IMG/VR virus record: IMGVR_UViG_3300025073_000176
Location: 1-22,435 of that record
Origin: a virus
Direction: 5' to 3' (one strand)
Length of the DNA: 22,435 nucleotides
Position numbers and translations under genes: made by a program. Shown here piece after piece: positions 12,947 through 21,213 of the stretch. The notes below the pieces were generated by a model. It saw nothing but the letters and a program-made list of their open reading frames with translations, did not search any database and was not told where the DNA came from. How positions within the stretch are numbered: the first letter of the stretch is position 1; every line of letters starts with the position of its first letter.

Positions 12947-13194
12947 CGCCTCACGATCTCTCGCCCACGGCCAACTGGACCTTCGTGGCGAACGGGCTTG
13001 CCGATCTTCGGCACCGACGACTCCGCTCGAACAACGCACCTCAGCACGTCTTTGCTCTCGAACGACGACGCTCGAATCGAAAGCTGCGCATCCTTCGCCA
13101 GCGCACGCGCAGATTCCTTCGCGGTATCCACGGTGTCTTGCGTCTCGATCTGCGAACGAAACTTCCCAGACATTTCGATGAAAACGATCTTCAT
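12943..13194 (-). CDS. Small hypothetical protein, 83 aa
   Basis: The ATG at 13194 overlaps the preceding stop (ATGA). The N-terminus is beta (MKIVFIEMSGKF), followed by a helix (DTVDTAKESARALAKDAQ), then strands (LSIRASSFESKDVLRCVVRA) and a basic disordered end (GPVGRGREIVRR). It reads as a compact single-domain protein with no catalytic motif I recognise. Confidence 0.78.
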   Translation of the reverse strand: MKIVFIEMSGKFRSQIETQDTVDTAKESARALAKDAQLSIRASSFESKDVLRCVVRAESSVPKIGKPVRHEGPVGRGREIVRR

Positions 13195-13508
13195 GGTTTC
13201 GCCTCTTCCGTGTATCCCGGGCACGTCAACTGCTTGCCCACATGGTCGCACTTCTTCGGTGTGATCGGCGCCGTCCGAACGGAACGCCAAACGCAAACTC
13301 CTTCACCGTCTACCTGCGAACAACACCCCTGTCGCGTCGCCCTCTCGTACAAACTTCTCAGTTTTTCAGACAACGACCGTGGAAGCATCCCGTGGGCGCT
13401 GTACATCTTCCGGGCGCGCACAACAAACGCCCCATATTCGGATTCCGGGTCTGCCTTCACCGCGCGCTCGAGCGTCGCAATGATATCGTTTTCGGTCAAA
13501 TCCATCAT
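13191..13508 (-). CDS. Hypothetical protein with C-terminal Cys cluster, 105 aa
   Basis: The start is ATG ATG at 13508/13505, the first overlapping the endolysin stop (ATGA). The N-terminal two thirds are helical (LTENDIIATLERAVKADPES). Near the C-terminus CCSQVDGEGVCVW and KKCDHVGKQLTCPGY provide several Cys and one His that could bind zinc. Its position directly after the endolysin would allow a lysis-related role, but it has no membrane segment, so it is not a holin. Confidence 0.78.
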   Translation of the reverse strand: MMDLTENDIIATLERAVKADPESEYGAFVVRARKMYSAHGMLPRSLSEKLRSLYERATRQGCCSQVDGEGVCVWRSVRTAPITPKKCDHVGKQLTCPGYTEEAKP

Positions 13509-14371
13509 GCTACCGAGAACCCGGAATAGATCAACGGCTTCCACAAGGACATTCCAGGATCGTTCTTGTTCACCTGGACGTGGTAGTGACCGCACACCCC
13601 CGAAAAACGCTGCATCGTCGCCCGCGCAACAGCCCCTCGGAACACGTCGGGTCCAACCCCGGGGAGACGCTTCGGGATGCCCAGCGCGTCGCAAACCGCA
13701 TGCGCAAGCAGCGGAATCGCCATCAACTGCTCAACCGTGTACCCGTAGCGATCCCATTCCTTCGCGCCGTTGGGCAACCACTCGCGCAGTTTCGGCCTTC
13801 CGCGACCGTCATCCGTAGTCACCGGGCAGTTGATTTCGACCCCAACCGAAATCGGATTCGCCCACGTCGCGTGGTACGCCATTGCGTCTTTCAGATCGAG
13901 CGCCTGATAGACCGTCCCGTCTGCATCGAGCATCATGTGAACTGACAACTGCCGCTCCAGCAGCGCGTTGAAGCACAGCGCGCTCGAACGGCATACGTCG
14001 TGGTGCAGCACGAACAACCGCGCTTCTGCGCCAGTCGGACGCTTCGCCCACGTCTTCGCCTGCTTCTGGAACCCCATGCCGCCACGCTCATCCCAGCGGA
14101 CAACGCGCAGGCCGCTGGGTGTCGGAACCAACTTCCCGCCGACAGCGAGCGCAGACGGTGCAGTCGGCGCCGGAGGCCCCATTTCGGCAACCATCACGGC
14201 TCGAATCGTGTTCGGCCCAGCCACCCCGTCACAAAGCAACCCGTGCTGCACCTGGAACAAACGGACCCCGTCCGTGTAGCCAAGGCTGCCCGGAAGGTGC
14301 GGCCCGAACGCTCTCATGAGCGCATCTTTCTCGATGGTGCTGGAGGCGTCGAAAAAGGTCCGGTTGTTCAT
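13505..14371 (-). CDS. Endolysin: peptidoglycan-binding plus N-acetylmuramoyl-L-alanine amidase
   Basis: This 288-residue cell-wall hydrolase would cleave the bond between muramic acid and the stem peptide. The N-terminal part carries a peptidoglycan-binding motif (VRLFQVQHGLLCDGVAGPNT, about 36-55). After a Pro/Ala linker comes an Amidase_2-like zinc domain: LFVLHHD (His123/124), SVGVEINC (Glu179), and GHYHVQVNKNDPG (His262, Lys269, Asp271), close to the standard GHxDxxxxKxDPG site. The start at 14371 (ATGA overlap) is preferred to an ATG at 14386. There is no signal peptide, so export needs a holin, not identified here. It sits among early genes, not in a classical lysis cassette. Confidence 0.92.
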   Translation of the reverse strand: MNNRTFFDASSTIEKDALMRAFGPHLPGSLGYTDGVRLFQVQHGLLCDGVAGPNTIRAVMVAEMGPPAPTAPSALAVGGKLVPTPSGLRVVRWDERGGMGFQKQAKTWAKRPTGAEARLFVLHHDVCRSSALCFNALLERQLSVHMMLDADGTVYQALDLKDAMAYHATWANPISVGVEINCPVTTDDGRGRPKLREWLPNGAKEWDRYGYTVEQLMAIPLLAHAVCDALGIPKRLPGVGPDVFRGAVARATMQRFSGVCGHYHVQVNKNDPGMSLWKPLIYSGFSVA

Positions 14372-14670
14372 CGTCGGAACCCCCATTCGTCTTCGCCGAA
14401 GTTCACCTTCTCCGCATCGAAGTCACCGCGCAGCAAGCGCACTTCTGCGGGAACCGCCGCCCGATAACGACGACACCCGCACTTCTTGCTGGAGAAATTG
14501 ACGCCCAGTTCTCCGTAGTCTTCGACAGTCTGCGAACAGTCTCCGAACCCGCTCCCGTGATCTCGCTTTTCGTGTCCGCATTCACAGTCAGGTATGCGCT
14601 CCGGTCGCAACACGCGGGCGAGCGGACCCGGTCCCAGATCGCGCGGTCGTTGTGCATTCTTCACGGTCAC
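14368..14670 (-). CDS. Small Cys/His zinc-finger protein, 100 aa
   Basis: This protein starts at a GTG overlapping the preceding stop (GTGA). It contains CECGHEKRDHGSGFGDC (Cys29, Cys31, His33, His38, Cys45) followed by KKCGCRRY (Cys64, Cys66), a pattern of small phage zinc-binding proteins (CxCGH, H, C, CxCxxY). An upstream Pro/Arg-rich segment may be flexible. It probably binds nucleic acid or a protein partner. Its role is unknown. Confidence 0.82.
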   Translation of the reverse strand: MTVKNAQRPRDLGPGPLARVLRPERIPDCECGHEKRDHGSGFGDCSQTVEDYGELGVNFSSKKCGCRRYRAAVPAEVRLLRGDFDAEKVNFGEDEWGFRR

Positions 14671-15155
14671 GCTGCACCCCCTTCTTCCTCGCCACCAGAA
14701 ATCTCATCAAGGCCAACATCGGCCAACGATGGAAGGGACGGGGCTTTTGTCCCCATGAGCACGCCGCACCCCGCCAGGAACTCGGCGCACACCATCTCGA
14801 GGCCCCAACCCTTGTATGCCTTCCCCTTGTCGCGCCCGGATTGCTCGATGGCCTTGTCGATTGCTGCCATCACCACATCGCGTTGGTCCAACGTGATTCG
14901 GAACCGCAGCGTGACGAATCCTTCCTCGATCTTCGGGTCGTGCGCCCGACGCGGATTTGCCTTGCGCGCCAACTTCCCCTGCACGTTCACGAGATCCGTC
15001 GCTGCCAAGAACTTTTGCCCCGCGTTCGCAATCTCGTTTTCCACCTCGTCTTGCCGCGGAACCGACTGCACGAACTGTTCGACTTCCGTTCGCACGGTCG
15101 CCAGCGCATTTGCGGTTGCGGCATCCAACGTCATCGTCATCGTTCCGTCGCTCAT
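14667..15155 (-). CDS. Hypothetical protein, 162 aa
   Basis: The ATG at 15155 is chosen over a TTG at 15161 because GGGG lies at a good distance before it. The N-terminal half is helical and could be a coiled coil (ALATVRTEVEQFVQSVPR, then EVENEIANAGQKFLAATD). The centre is beta (FVTLRFRITLDQRDVVMAAI). The end is acidic (ISGGEEEGGAA). It follows the primase-helicase by 12 bases, so it may belong to the replication unit. Family is unknown. Confidence 0.82.
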   Translation of the reverse strand: MSDGTMTMTLDAATANALATVRTEVEQFVQSVPRQDEVENEIANAGQKFLAATDLVNVQGKLARKANPRRAHDPKIEEGFVTLRFRITLDQRDVVMAAIDKAIEQSGRDKGKAYKGWGLEMVCAEFLAGCGVLMGTKAPSLPSLADVGLDEISGGEEEGGAA

Positions 15156-15167
15156 ATCCAACCCCTT

Positions 15168-17162
15168 TCAGTCTGCCGGTGCCGTCGCATCTGCGAACGA
15201 CAACGGTGCGGTTTCAGCACCACCACTTCGCTTTTTTCTGCCTGAACTCTTCTTCGACTTCGATGCATCGAGAATCTTCTGAATCGTCATCGCATCGAAT
15301 TCGTACCTCAGAGAATCCAGATCGAAAGCCAAAATCGTTGCGTCTGTCCTTCCGGCGTCATCCCTCACCTTCAGCGTCGCGATCTCGGCACACGGGCCAA
15401 CGTTACCGGGCAACGTCGCCTTCGGGATCTTGTATACACGAATCACGTTGTCCGCGTCTTGCTTAATCGCCGCTGCGCCGCGAAGATCGTTCATCTCGAC
15501 CTTCGTCGGGCGCCCGTCGACCACGCGAAGTTTCGTCGGATGCACTACCAGCACAACAGGCACCATCAAATCGTGCGCCAAATCTGAGAACCGACGCACG
15601 GCTGTCTCGATGGATCGCCGCTCGTCTTCCCCTGCCTCAAGAAAGAAGTGTAGGTGGTCAACCACCACGAACTTCACCGAAAACCGACGTACAGCGTACG
15701 TCACGGCGTCGCACAAATCCCCGATGGCCATCCGTCCATGCTTGTCGAGCAAGTAGACGTTGCTCGCCATCCTCAGAAGTGAAGTCTCGATCTCTTGTTC
15801 GGTCATTGCCGCGAACGACTTCCCAATGTCCATCTGCGCCAACTTGCGCGCGATGATGCGAGGCAACACCTCAAACGAAGCAATCAAAACCGACACAGGA
15901 CTCTGCGCATTCGTCGCCTGGTCCCAAGCTGCGCAGCAGCACCACGTCGACTTCCCATCGCCGGAATCGCCCGTTACAACCGTCAATTCACCATCACGAA
16001 ACCCGCCACCCATCAACTCGTTCACGCTCAACCACCGCGTGGGCCGACCAAACAACGTCTGCCCCTGCCCCTTCATCGCCTTCAAGTCTGCGATGTAGGA
16101 ATCAACAGACTTCAGCGGATTCGTAGCCACAGCAATCGACGCCTCGACGACACCGCGCAGACCCTTCCCGCCCATTTCTTGAAGGCATTGGTTCGCGTCT
16201 TTGATGCCCTTTGGCCAAACCACTGTACGACACCGGAACTTCCCCAACTTCTCTGCCAGTCGAGCCGTGGCCTTCGTCCCCGCCTCATCGTTGTCGTACG
16301 CAAGCACGATTTCGTCGAACATCGCAATGCGATCCAGCGTTTCGTCGTCTGGGTCGTTCGACGCCCCGCCGAGCGACAGCACCGCCGGATACCCCACCTG
16401 TCGCAAACTCCCTCCGTCCAACTCGGCCTCGCACATGAGTAGGCGCTTGTGTTCCCCGTCGAGCGTGTCCCGGCCCCAAGGCGCGGTAGGAGCTCCGGTC
16501 CACCGCTCAAACCTCTTCTCGCCGGCCAGAGACCGAAACTTGAAGTTCCGCACACGGCCATTCACAATGTACGGAATCGCCAGCATGTCATGTGCATTCG
16601 AGACGATCTCTCCGCACTTCGGGCACCCATCATCTGGCCTCAATGACGTTTGGATTTCGCATTTCTTGCAAAACCCGCGTCGCGCCATCCCGAAACCACA
16701 TTCGCGAATCGTCTCGTCTTCGAACCCGCGACCGTGCAGATAGGCCAAGCCGACAGAACCCTTGCCGTCATCGCCCCACAGTCGTTTCGCGTAGTAGGGC
16801 GCCGACGTGACCGGGGGGAGATTCGGATCCTTGTTCGTTCCGCGCATCTCCGCAAGGCGCGCAGCGAATGCGTCTACCGCTACCTTCCCCACGGTCCCGA
16901 GCGGAGATACCCCAATATCGCCCATCCTCTGGCGCAGCGTGAACAGGTTCCCCTTCTCTTCGCAGCAGTACGTCAACCACTGCCCTGTGCCCTCATCAAG
17001 GTAGAAGTTCCTGTCAGTTTTCGACTTGGCTTTCTTGCCACACAGAGGGCATTGTTCCAGCACGAGTTGCGGCCCGTTCTTGTGCTTCTCGATCTTGGAC
17101 ACCGCCCAGCCCTTGGACCGAACGTACGCCTCAACATCGCCCGGGAAAACGTCTGCCATCAC
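15168..17162 (-). CDS. Primase-helicase, T7 gp4/Twinkle-like
   Basis: This 664-residue replication protein combines an N-terminal zinc-binding primase part, a TOPRIM domain and a DnaB-like helicase. A first zinc site lies at Cys38, Cys41, Cys66/67. A second zinc ribbon, FCKKC plus CPKC, is at 165-183. TOPRIM features are CEAELDGG (Glu245) and AYDNDEAG (Asp290, Asp292). The helicase Walker A is TGDSGDGKST (398-406), Walker B is FVVVDHLHF (Asp502), and VVLVVHPTKL is a conserved later strand. Starts at GTG 17162 (GTGA overlap) and ATG 17159 are both possible. It would unwind the fork and lay primers. Whether the primase half is active cannot be judged from motifs alone. Confidence 0.95.
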   Translation of the reverse strand: MMADVFPGDVEAYVRSKGWAVSKIEKHKNGPQLVLEQCPLCGKKAKSKTDRNFYLDEGTGQWLTYCCEEKGNLFTLRQRMGDIGVSPLGTVGKVAVDAFAARLAEMRGTNKDPNLPPVTSAPYYAKRLWGDDGKGSVGLAYLHGRGFEDETIRECGFGMARRGFCKKCEIQTSLRPDDGCPKCGEIVSNAHDMLAIPYIVNGRVRNFKFRSLAGEKRFERWTGAPTAPWGRDTLDGEHKRLLMCEAELDGGSLRQVGYPAVLSLGGASNDPDDETLDRIAMFDEIVLAYDNDEAGTKATARLAEKLGKFRCRTVVWPKGIKDANQCLQEMGGKGLRGVVEASIAVATNPLKSVDSYIADLKAMKGQGQTLFGRPTRWLSVNELMGGGFRDGELTVVTGDSGDGKSTWCCCAAWDQATNAQSPVSVLIASFEVLPRIIARKLAQMDIGKSFAAMTEQEIETSLLRMASNVYLLDKHGRMAIGDLCDAVTYAVRRFSVKFVVVDHLHFFLEAGEDERRSIETAVRRFSDLAHDLMVPVVLVVHPTKLRVVDGRPTKVEMNDLRGAAAIKQDADNVIRVYKIPKATLPGNVGPCAEIATLKVRDDAGRTDATILAFDLDSLRYEFDAMTIQKILDASKSKKSSGRKKRSGGAETAPLSFADATAPAD

Positions 17163-17842
17163 GCCCCGCCCATTCTGGCGTGATCACGCGACGCAACGCT
17201 GAGAAGATCTCCCGTTTCCTTGGCGTTCTGCGGCTTGGTCTTCCACCCGTCCCGCTGGCGCTTGAACCAGTTGCGCAAGAACCTCCCAATATCGCGTTTC
17301 TTTCGCGATATGGGTTGACGCTTGATCCACTCCGCAGCGTCACGAATCTCGCCGCGAAGAGGAACGGTCGGGAAGTCCTCGAGACACCGAGCCGTGAACC
17401 TCCGAGGCTTTTCGAACGTCGGAAACGCCTCCAGCAACGCCTCGGCAACCCCCTCGCCAATCTCATCCAACTCCACCGTTTCGTCGTTCTCCACGCCCCT
17501 CGGATAGAGCGCCCGTCGCGCGGCCTCTGCGATGCTTCCCATCCTCCGCTGCCAGTCCGCAATCTCTTCGTGGTCGTCGACTTCGACAACAAACCCGTGA
17601 TTTCGTAGCGCAGCAGCAAACTTGGTTGGGTCTCCGTCCCAGCGAGCACCGCGAGACAAATCCTCATCATCGAATTGTTCGAGATTTCCAGACGGCGCCT
17701 GCCTCATCACGAAGAGGCAAAGCACCTGCGTCATCCCGAACGCATGCGGAATGCATACGCCCAAATCCCGAGCGATTCTGAACATGCACGAGCTATCAGG
17801 CTCGCTCTCGTCTGTCCGCATCCACATGGGGGGCCGCTCCAT
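17159..17842 (-). CDS. Putative replisome organiser / DNA replication initiation protein
   Basis: This 227-residue protein lies directly before the primase-helicase and overlaps it. The N-terminal ~95 residues look like the winged-helix domain of phage replisome organisers (MWMRTDESEPDSSCMFRIAR, then VLCLFVMRQAPSGNL and KFAAALRNHGFVVEVDD). The C-terminal half is basic and helical (WIKRQPISRKKRDIGRF, then WFKRQRDGWKTKPQNA), suitable for DNA or helicase contact. The ATG at 17842 is taken because GGAAAA lies at a good distance. Role as a helicase loader or origin binder is inferred from position and fold-like pattern. Confidence 0.75.
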   Translation of the reverse strand: MERPPMWMRTDESEPDSSCMFRIARDLGVCIPHAFGMTQVLCLFVMRQAPSGNLEQFDDEDLSRGARWDGDPTKFAAALRNHGFVVEVDDHEEIADWQRRMGSIAEAARRALYPRGVENDETVELDEIGEGVAEALLEAFPTFEKPRRFTARCLEDFPTVPLRGEIRDAAEWIKRQPISRKKRDIGRFLRNWFKRQRDGWKTKPQNAKETGDLLSVASRDHARMGGA

Positions 17843-17875
17843 CCGAGGGTTTTCCTATCGGCGTGGCGCCATGCG

Positions 17876-18403
17876 TCAGAACGGGGCATCTGCGTCGCCG
17901 AGCGGAGGCGGGCCGTAATCGAACGGGTCCGCGCCTCCCTGCGGAGTCGACTTCCCGGACGTGGACAAGCCGAGTTCCGCTGCCAGCGCAGCCCGCTCGC
18001 TCTCGGAAATCGTGATCGCCATGTCGATCGTCGTGCGATCCTTGCCGTTGTAGCTGTCGATCTTGGTCGTGAACTTCCCGAACGCGCCGACGAACAGACG
18101 CTTCATCGTTGCGTCGTCGTCGGTGTCGAACACGTCCACGATCCCGAGCGCCAGAGCCACCGCAGCGAGGCGCCACAAAGCGCCATCCGCGTGCCAGCAC
18201 GTGTCTGCGAACTGCGCGCCCACGTTGGTCTTGTCCTCCGGGTCCGTTCCGAACGGAACAGCCTTCCTCACACGGTACTGAATCTGCGTTCCGCTGCTCT
18301 TGTTCTTCGCGGGACGAAACTCCAGATCCTCCACTTGGAGAATGTACATCCCGGCAGGAACGAGTTCACTCTGATTCGAATCTTCGCGAGGATTGACAAT
18401 CAT
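17876..18403 (-). CDS. SSB-like / DUF669-like single-strand DNA-binding protein
   Basis: This 175-residue protein starts with an N-terminal beta segment (SELVPAGMYILQVEDLEFRP) and basic strands (IQYRVRKAVPFG), compatible with an OB fold. A Gly/Pro linker leads to a C-terminal tip ending GDADAPF, very like the acidic D-D-x-x-P-F tip of bacterial SSB that recruits partner enzymes. DUF669-type phage proteins with this tail usually sit beside Sak4-like ATPases, as here. Expected role: coat single-stranded DNA during recombination and replication. The 76-base gap before it holds GGAG nine bases before the ATG. Confidence 0.85.
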   Translation of the reverse strand: MIVNPREDSNQSELVPAGMYILQVEDLEFRPAKNKSSGTQIQYRVRKAVPFGTDPEDKTNVGAQFADTCWHADGALWRLAAVALALGIVDVFDTDDDATMKRLFVGAFGKFTTKIDSYNGKDRTTIDMAITISESERAALAAELGLSTSGKSTPQGGADPFDYGPPPLGDADAPF

Positions 18404-18479
18404 CTTCGTACGCTCCGAAACTCACACACGTGGTTCGAATTCGCCGCCGGTGGAACACCCACAGACAGCACCGACCACT

Positions 18480-19412
18480 TCACTTCTTCGCAGTCTTCTC
18501 GACCGCTGGAGCAGCGGGCTTATCGACCTTCGGCTCCGTCGACTTCGACACTTCGGGGGCAACCGCAGCGACATGGACCTGCGCAGCCGCAGCACCCGGC
18601 GCTGCCTTGTTGGCAGACATCTCGGCGAGAACCCCCGCAGACTTCAGCGGCTCAATCCCGAAACCAAGCTGCTTTTCCGCCGTGTCGAGAAGTTCTGCGC
18701 CGAGCGCGCTCGGACCTGCAACGCACGCCACGATGTGCGGCCAATGCGGCATCACGACCTTCGCGAGACTCCGATGCCCCTTGCTGTCGAACCCGGACGG
18801 CGCATCGAATGCGATGGCATGAACCACCCGCCCGTCATCGAGAATCTTCTTGGCCAAGAAGCCCTCGATGTTCACGATGCTCGCCATGTCGGTGTGGAGG
18901 TTCTTCCCGTTGAACGCAGGGTGCGTGCTCGCCGGAATGTCCTCTTCACCCGCCACCGTCACCGAAAGCGCCAGCAACAGGATGTGCATGTCGAGATCCC
19001 GGATCGCGCGACTCACGTTGAACGTGCGGTCGATGACGATCATCCACTCCGTCTGCGTGAGGTTTTCTTTCGCGTCGCCACCGTCGCGGATCTTCTTCGT
19101 CTTGAGGATCCGCTGATACTCCGAAACCGAATCCACAACCAACGTGTCGTAGGGACACTTCCCCGTCGCAATGAGCGACTTCAGGTGTGAAATCAGTTCC
19201 AGAAGATCGTTCGGCTCCTCGATGACCGCGATGGCAGCGTTCGGATTGATTGCCTGGATCACCGAAATCGCCTGCTTCTCGCAGACCGCAATGATCGGAT
19301 TCTTCGCAGTCGCACCGAAGTGCGTCTTCCCTGCGCCGCTCTTTCCGTAGACCAGCGCCTTCACCTTGCTTGCGCCCGGATGGTCGCCGGCTCTCGTGAT
19401 CGTCAATGCCAT
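18480..19412 (-). CDS. Sak4-like RecA-family ATPase (AAA_24)
   Basis: This 310-residue ATP-binding protein has the Walker A motif VYGKSGAGKTHFG (Gly23-Thr30) and the Walker B DTLVVDSVSEY (Asp94). A segment FNVSRAIRDLDMHILLLALS follows, which would be the next strand of a RecA-like core. The C-terminal ~60 residues are an Ala/Pro/Lys-rich flexible tail (KVDKPAAPAVEKTAKK). Sak4 proteins are phage single-strand annealing or recombinase-like ATPases that act with an SSB, and the SSB-like gene is next. The start is supported by AAGGGAG upstream. Confidence 0.88.
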   Translation of the reverse strand: MALTITRAGDHPGASKVKALVYGKSGAGKTHFGATAKNPIIAVCEKQAISVIQAINPNAAIAVIEEPNDLLELISHLKSLIATGKCPYDTLVVDSVSEYQRILKTKKIRDGGDAKENLTQTEWMIVIDRTFNVSRAIRDLDMHILLLALSVTVAGEEDIPASTHPAFNGKNLHTDMASIVNIEGFLAKKILDDGRVVHAIAFDAPSGFDSKGHRSLAKVVMPHWPHIVACVAGPSALGAELLDTAEKQLGFGIEPLKSAGVLAEMSANKAAPGAAAAQVHVAAVAPEVSKSTEPKVDKPAAPAVEKTAKK

Positions 19413-19446
19413 GGCTCAATCGCTCCCTTGCGTTGCAGAAACAGTT

Positions 19447-20658
19447 TCAGAAACAAACCTCGCGCATGGCAGAGATTTCCGCCAAACGCTCCTCTTCGGC
19501 CTTCCGTTGCTCGCGCGTCGTAAACTTGCTGCGCGCTGTCGGATTGTTCTCGAGACACAGACTCCTGAACGGGCACCGACGCCCCGGGGTGTCGCATGCT
19601 TCGAGATTCCGATAGTACCGACCAGACCGTTCCGCCTCCATGATGTCACGAGTCGTCTGGTACGCCTCGAGCAACCATTCGTTGATCTGTTCGTCGGTCA
19701 CGGAATGCTGTGCGCGCCAATAGAAATTGCTGCCGTCGCGCGATGTGAGTTTTGAGATCACATCAACATACTCGGCTGCATCCACATGCGGCAACTCGCG
19801 CAGCGCTGCGAGGTATTTCTCGAGTGTCGTGTCGGTCCCCTGCGACTTGCTCAGACCACTCGACCCGGTCCCAACGCACGCATCGCACGGGGCACCGCCC
19901 TTTTCCTTCGTGCCCTTGCACTTCTTGCATTGGAGTCGATACGGTTCCGCCGGCAACTTCTTTCGCGCGACGTTGTAGAACAACCCAGAAATCGGCGTCC
20001 AGCCTTCCGACGCTGCGATCTCTCGCGCTGCGTACACGTACGGGATCGGCTGCGGAGACAGCACCATCTTGTGTGCAAACGTATCGAGGTCTGCGTCCGC
20101 TGAAGTCTTCGATTCGCACACTAGCGACACGCCCAGATCCTTGTCTCCCAAGATCAAGTCGATGTACCCGAGACAGTCCCACACAGGGCTTTTTCGCCCC
20201 ATCCCCGTCCCGGAACAAAACGCACACGGGGCACCGCCGTTATCTCCCGAAGCATCACACGACGAACACGGAACGCGCAGAGCGAAACGGAACTCGCGCT
20301 CGACGGCCAGCACCTCGAACCGCCTGTGATCGTCGGCATACTTCTCGACGTACCCACGCACCATGCCGAGAACGAGTTCTCCCATTTCTCGAAGTTCTTC
20401 TTCGGTGGTCCTGAACGAACTCGGATCGGCCTGAATCTGCAAAACCTGCTTGTCGAGCTCCGACGCAATGAAAGCATCGAAAACCACTTGCTTGTCGCAG
20501 TAGAATTTCTCCAAGCACTCGTGGAACAAGATTCCAGCGCGCAACGGCATCGCGCGATCCTTCGGCTGCAACCCCTCGACGCGCTCGTACTTGTACTGTC
20601 GCCGGCAGCGACGCCATTGGGCCAAAGCCGTCACGCTCGTGTGTCTTCGTTCGCTCAA
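19447..20658 (-). CDS. RecB/Cas4-like PD-(D/E)XK nuclease with iron-sulphur site and two zinc knuckles
   Basis: This 403-residue nuclease starts at a TTG (20658) that overlaps the HTH stop (TTGA) and has AGGGAG five to six bases upstream. Cys18 (WRRCRRQYKYERVEGL) together with Cys355, Cys362 and Cys368 near the end forms the Cas4/AddB-type 4Fe-4S set. The active site shows GYIDLILGD (Asp167), CESKTS (Glu182, Lys184) and PQPIPY (Gln203-xxx-Tyr207), with His46. Two insertions, at 131-148 and 244-261, each have CxxC...CxxCxGTG, like DnaJ zinc knuckles. They lie on either side of the catalytic residues. It would resect DNA ends for the annealing ATPase encoded next. Confidence 0.9.
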   Translation of the reverse strand: MSERRHTSVTALAQWRRCRRQYKYERVEGLQPKDRAMPLRAGILFHECLEKFYCDKQVVFDAFIASELDKQVLQIQADPSSFRTTEEELREMGELVLGMVRGYVEKYADDHRRFEVLAVEREFRFALRVPCSSCDASGDNGGAPCAFCSGTGMGRKSPVWDCLGYIDLILGDKDLGVSLVCESKTSADADLDTFAHKMVLSPQPIPYVYAAREIAASEGWTPISGLFYNVARKKLPAEPYRLQCKKCKGTKEKGGAPCDACVGTGSSGLSKSQGTDTTLEKYLAALRELPHVDAAEYVDVISKLTSRDGSNFYWRAQHSVTDEQINEWLLEAYQTTRDIMEAERSGRYYRNLEACDTPGRRCPFRSLCLENNPTARSKFTTREQRKAEEERLAEISAMREVCF

Positions 20659-20933
20659 AGAATCTCCCTGTAACTCGTTTCGACGCTTCGAGGAACAGCA
20701 TCGCGCAGTTCCCCGGCCAAAAGCCACTCGCCGCGCACTTCCAAGGCATCAGCAAGCCGAAGAAACCGCGGCAATCCGACTTGCGGAAGAGACTTCAAAA
20801 ACGCGCTCGCGTTGGCCCGCGACATTGCCATCTTCGTTGCGAGTTCAGCCGTCGTGCTGATTCCAAGCACAGCCATCCGAACCCGAACACGTTCACGGAT
20901 CTCGTCTCCAAGCGTTTTCATGTCGGTGTTCAT
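20655..20933 (-). CDS. Cro/CI-type (XRE) helix-turn-helix regulator
   Basis: This 92-residue protein starts at an ATG overlapping the preceding stop (ATGA). Residues ~10-70 form an XRE helix-turn-helix: LGDEIRERVRVRMAVLGI, then TTAELATKMAMSRANASAFL as the turn region, then GLPRFLRLADALEV. The last residues (GEWLLAGELRD) resemble a shortened CI-type extension. It has no oligomerisation or cleavage domain. As an orphan within the operon it may fine-tune early genes; which promoter it binds is not visible. Confidence 0.9.
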   Translation of the reverse strand: MNTDMKTLGDEIRERVRVRMAVLGISTTAELATKMAMSRANASAFLKSLPQVGLPRFLRLADALEVRGEWLLAGELRDAVPRSVETSYREIL

Positions 20934-21202
20934 TCTGAATCGAAATCCTCATCCACGCCGCCCGCCATACCGCCATCAGGAGACCTGACAATCGGTGGTC
21001 CGTTGAGAGCATCCGCCATGGCGTCTCGCGCGTCAATCGGGTTTTGACTCCCGATACAACGCATTACTGCCAGAGTTACGGCACATGCCTTCCGCTCCAG
21101 CACGCCACCGTCCAACGCTTCCTCGCACATGAGGACGCAAGTCGTATCTGAATGCTCGACTGCACTCTTCATGAGACTGACTATTTCGTGCTCTGCAATC
21201 AC
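20930..21202 (-). CDS. Small hypothetical protein, 90 aa
   Basis: The start is placed at a GTG (21202), 11 bases after the VWA stop. An in-frame ATG at 21172 is an alternative, and the open frame extends to 21310 only by overlapping the VWA gene. The protein has Cys in CVLMCEEALDGG and VMRCIGSQNP, and an acidic end (GGVDEDFDSE). I do not recognise it. Its stop overlaps the HTH start. Confidence 0.7.
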   Translation of the reverse strand: MIAEHEIVSLMKSAVEHSDTTCVLMCEEALDGGVLERKACAVTLAVMRCIGSQNPIDARDAMADALNGPPIVRSPDGGMAGGVDEDFDSE

Positions 21203-21213
21203 AGGCAACCCAA

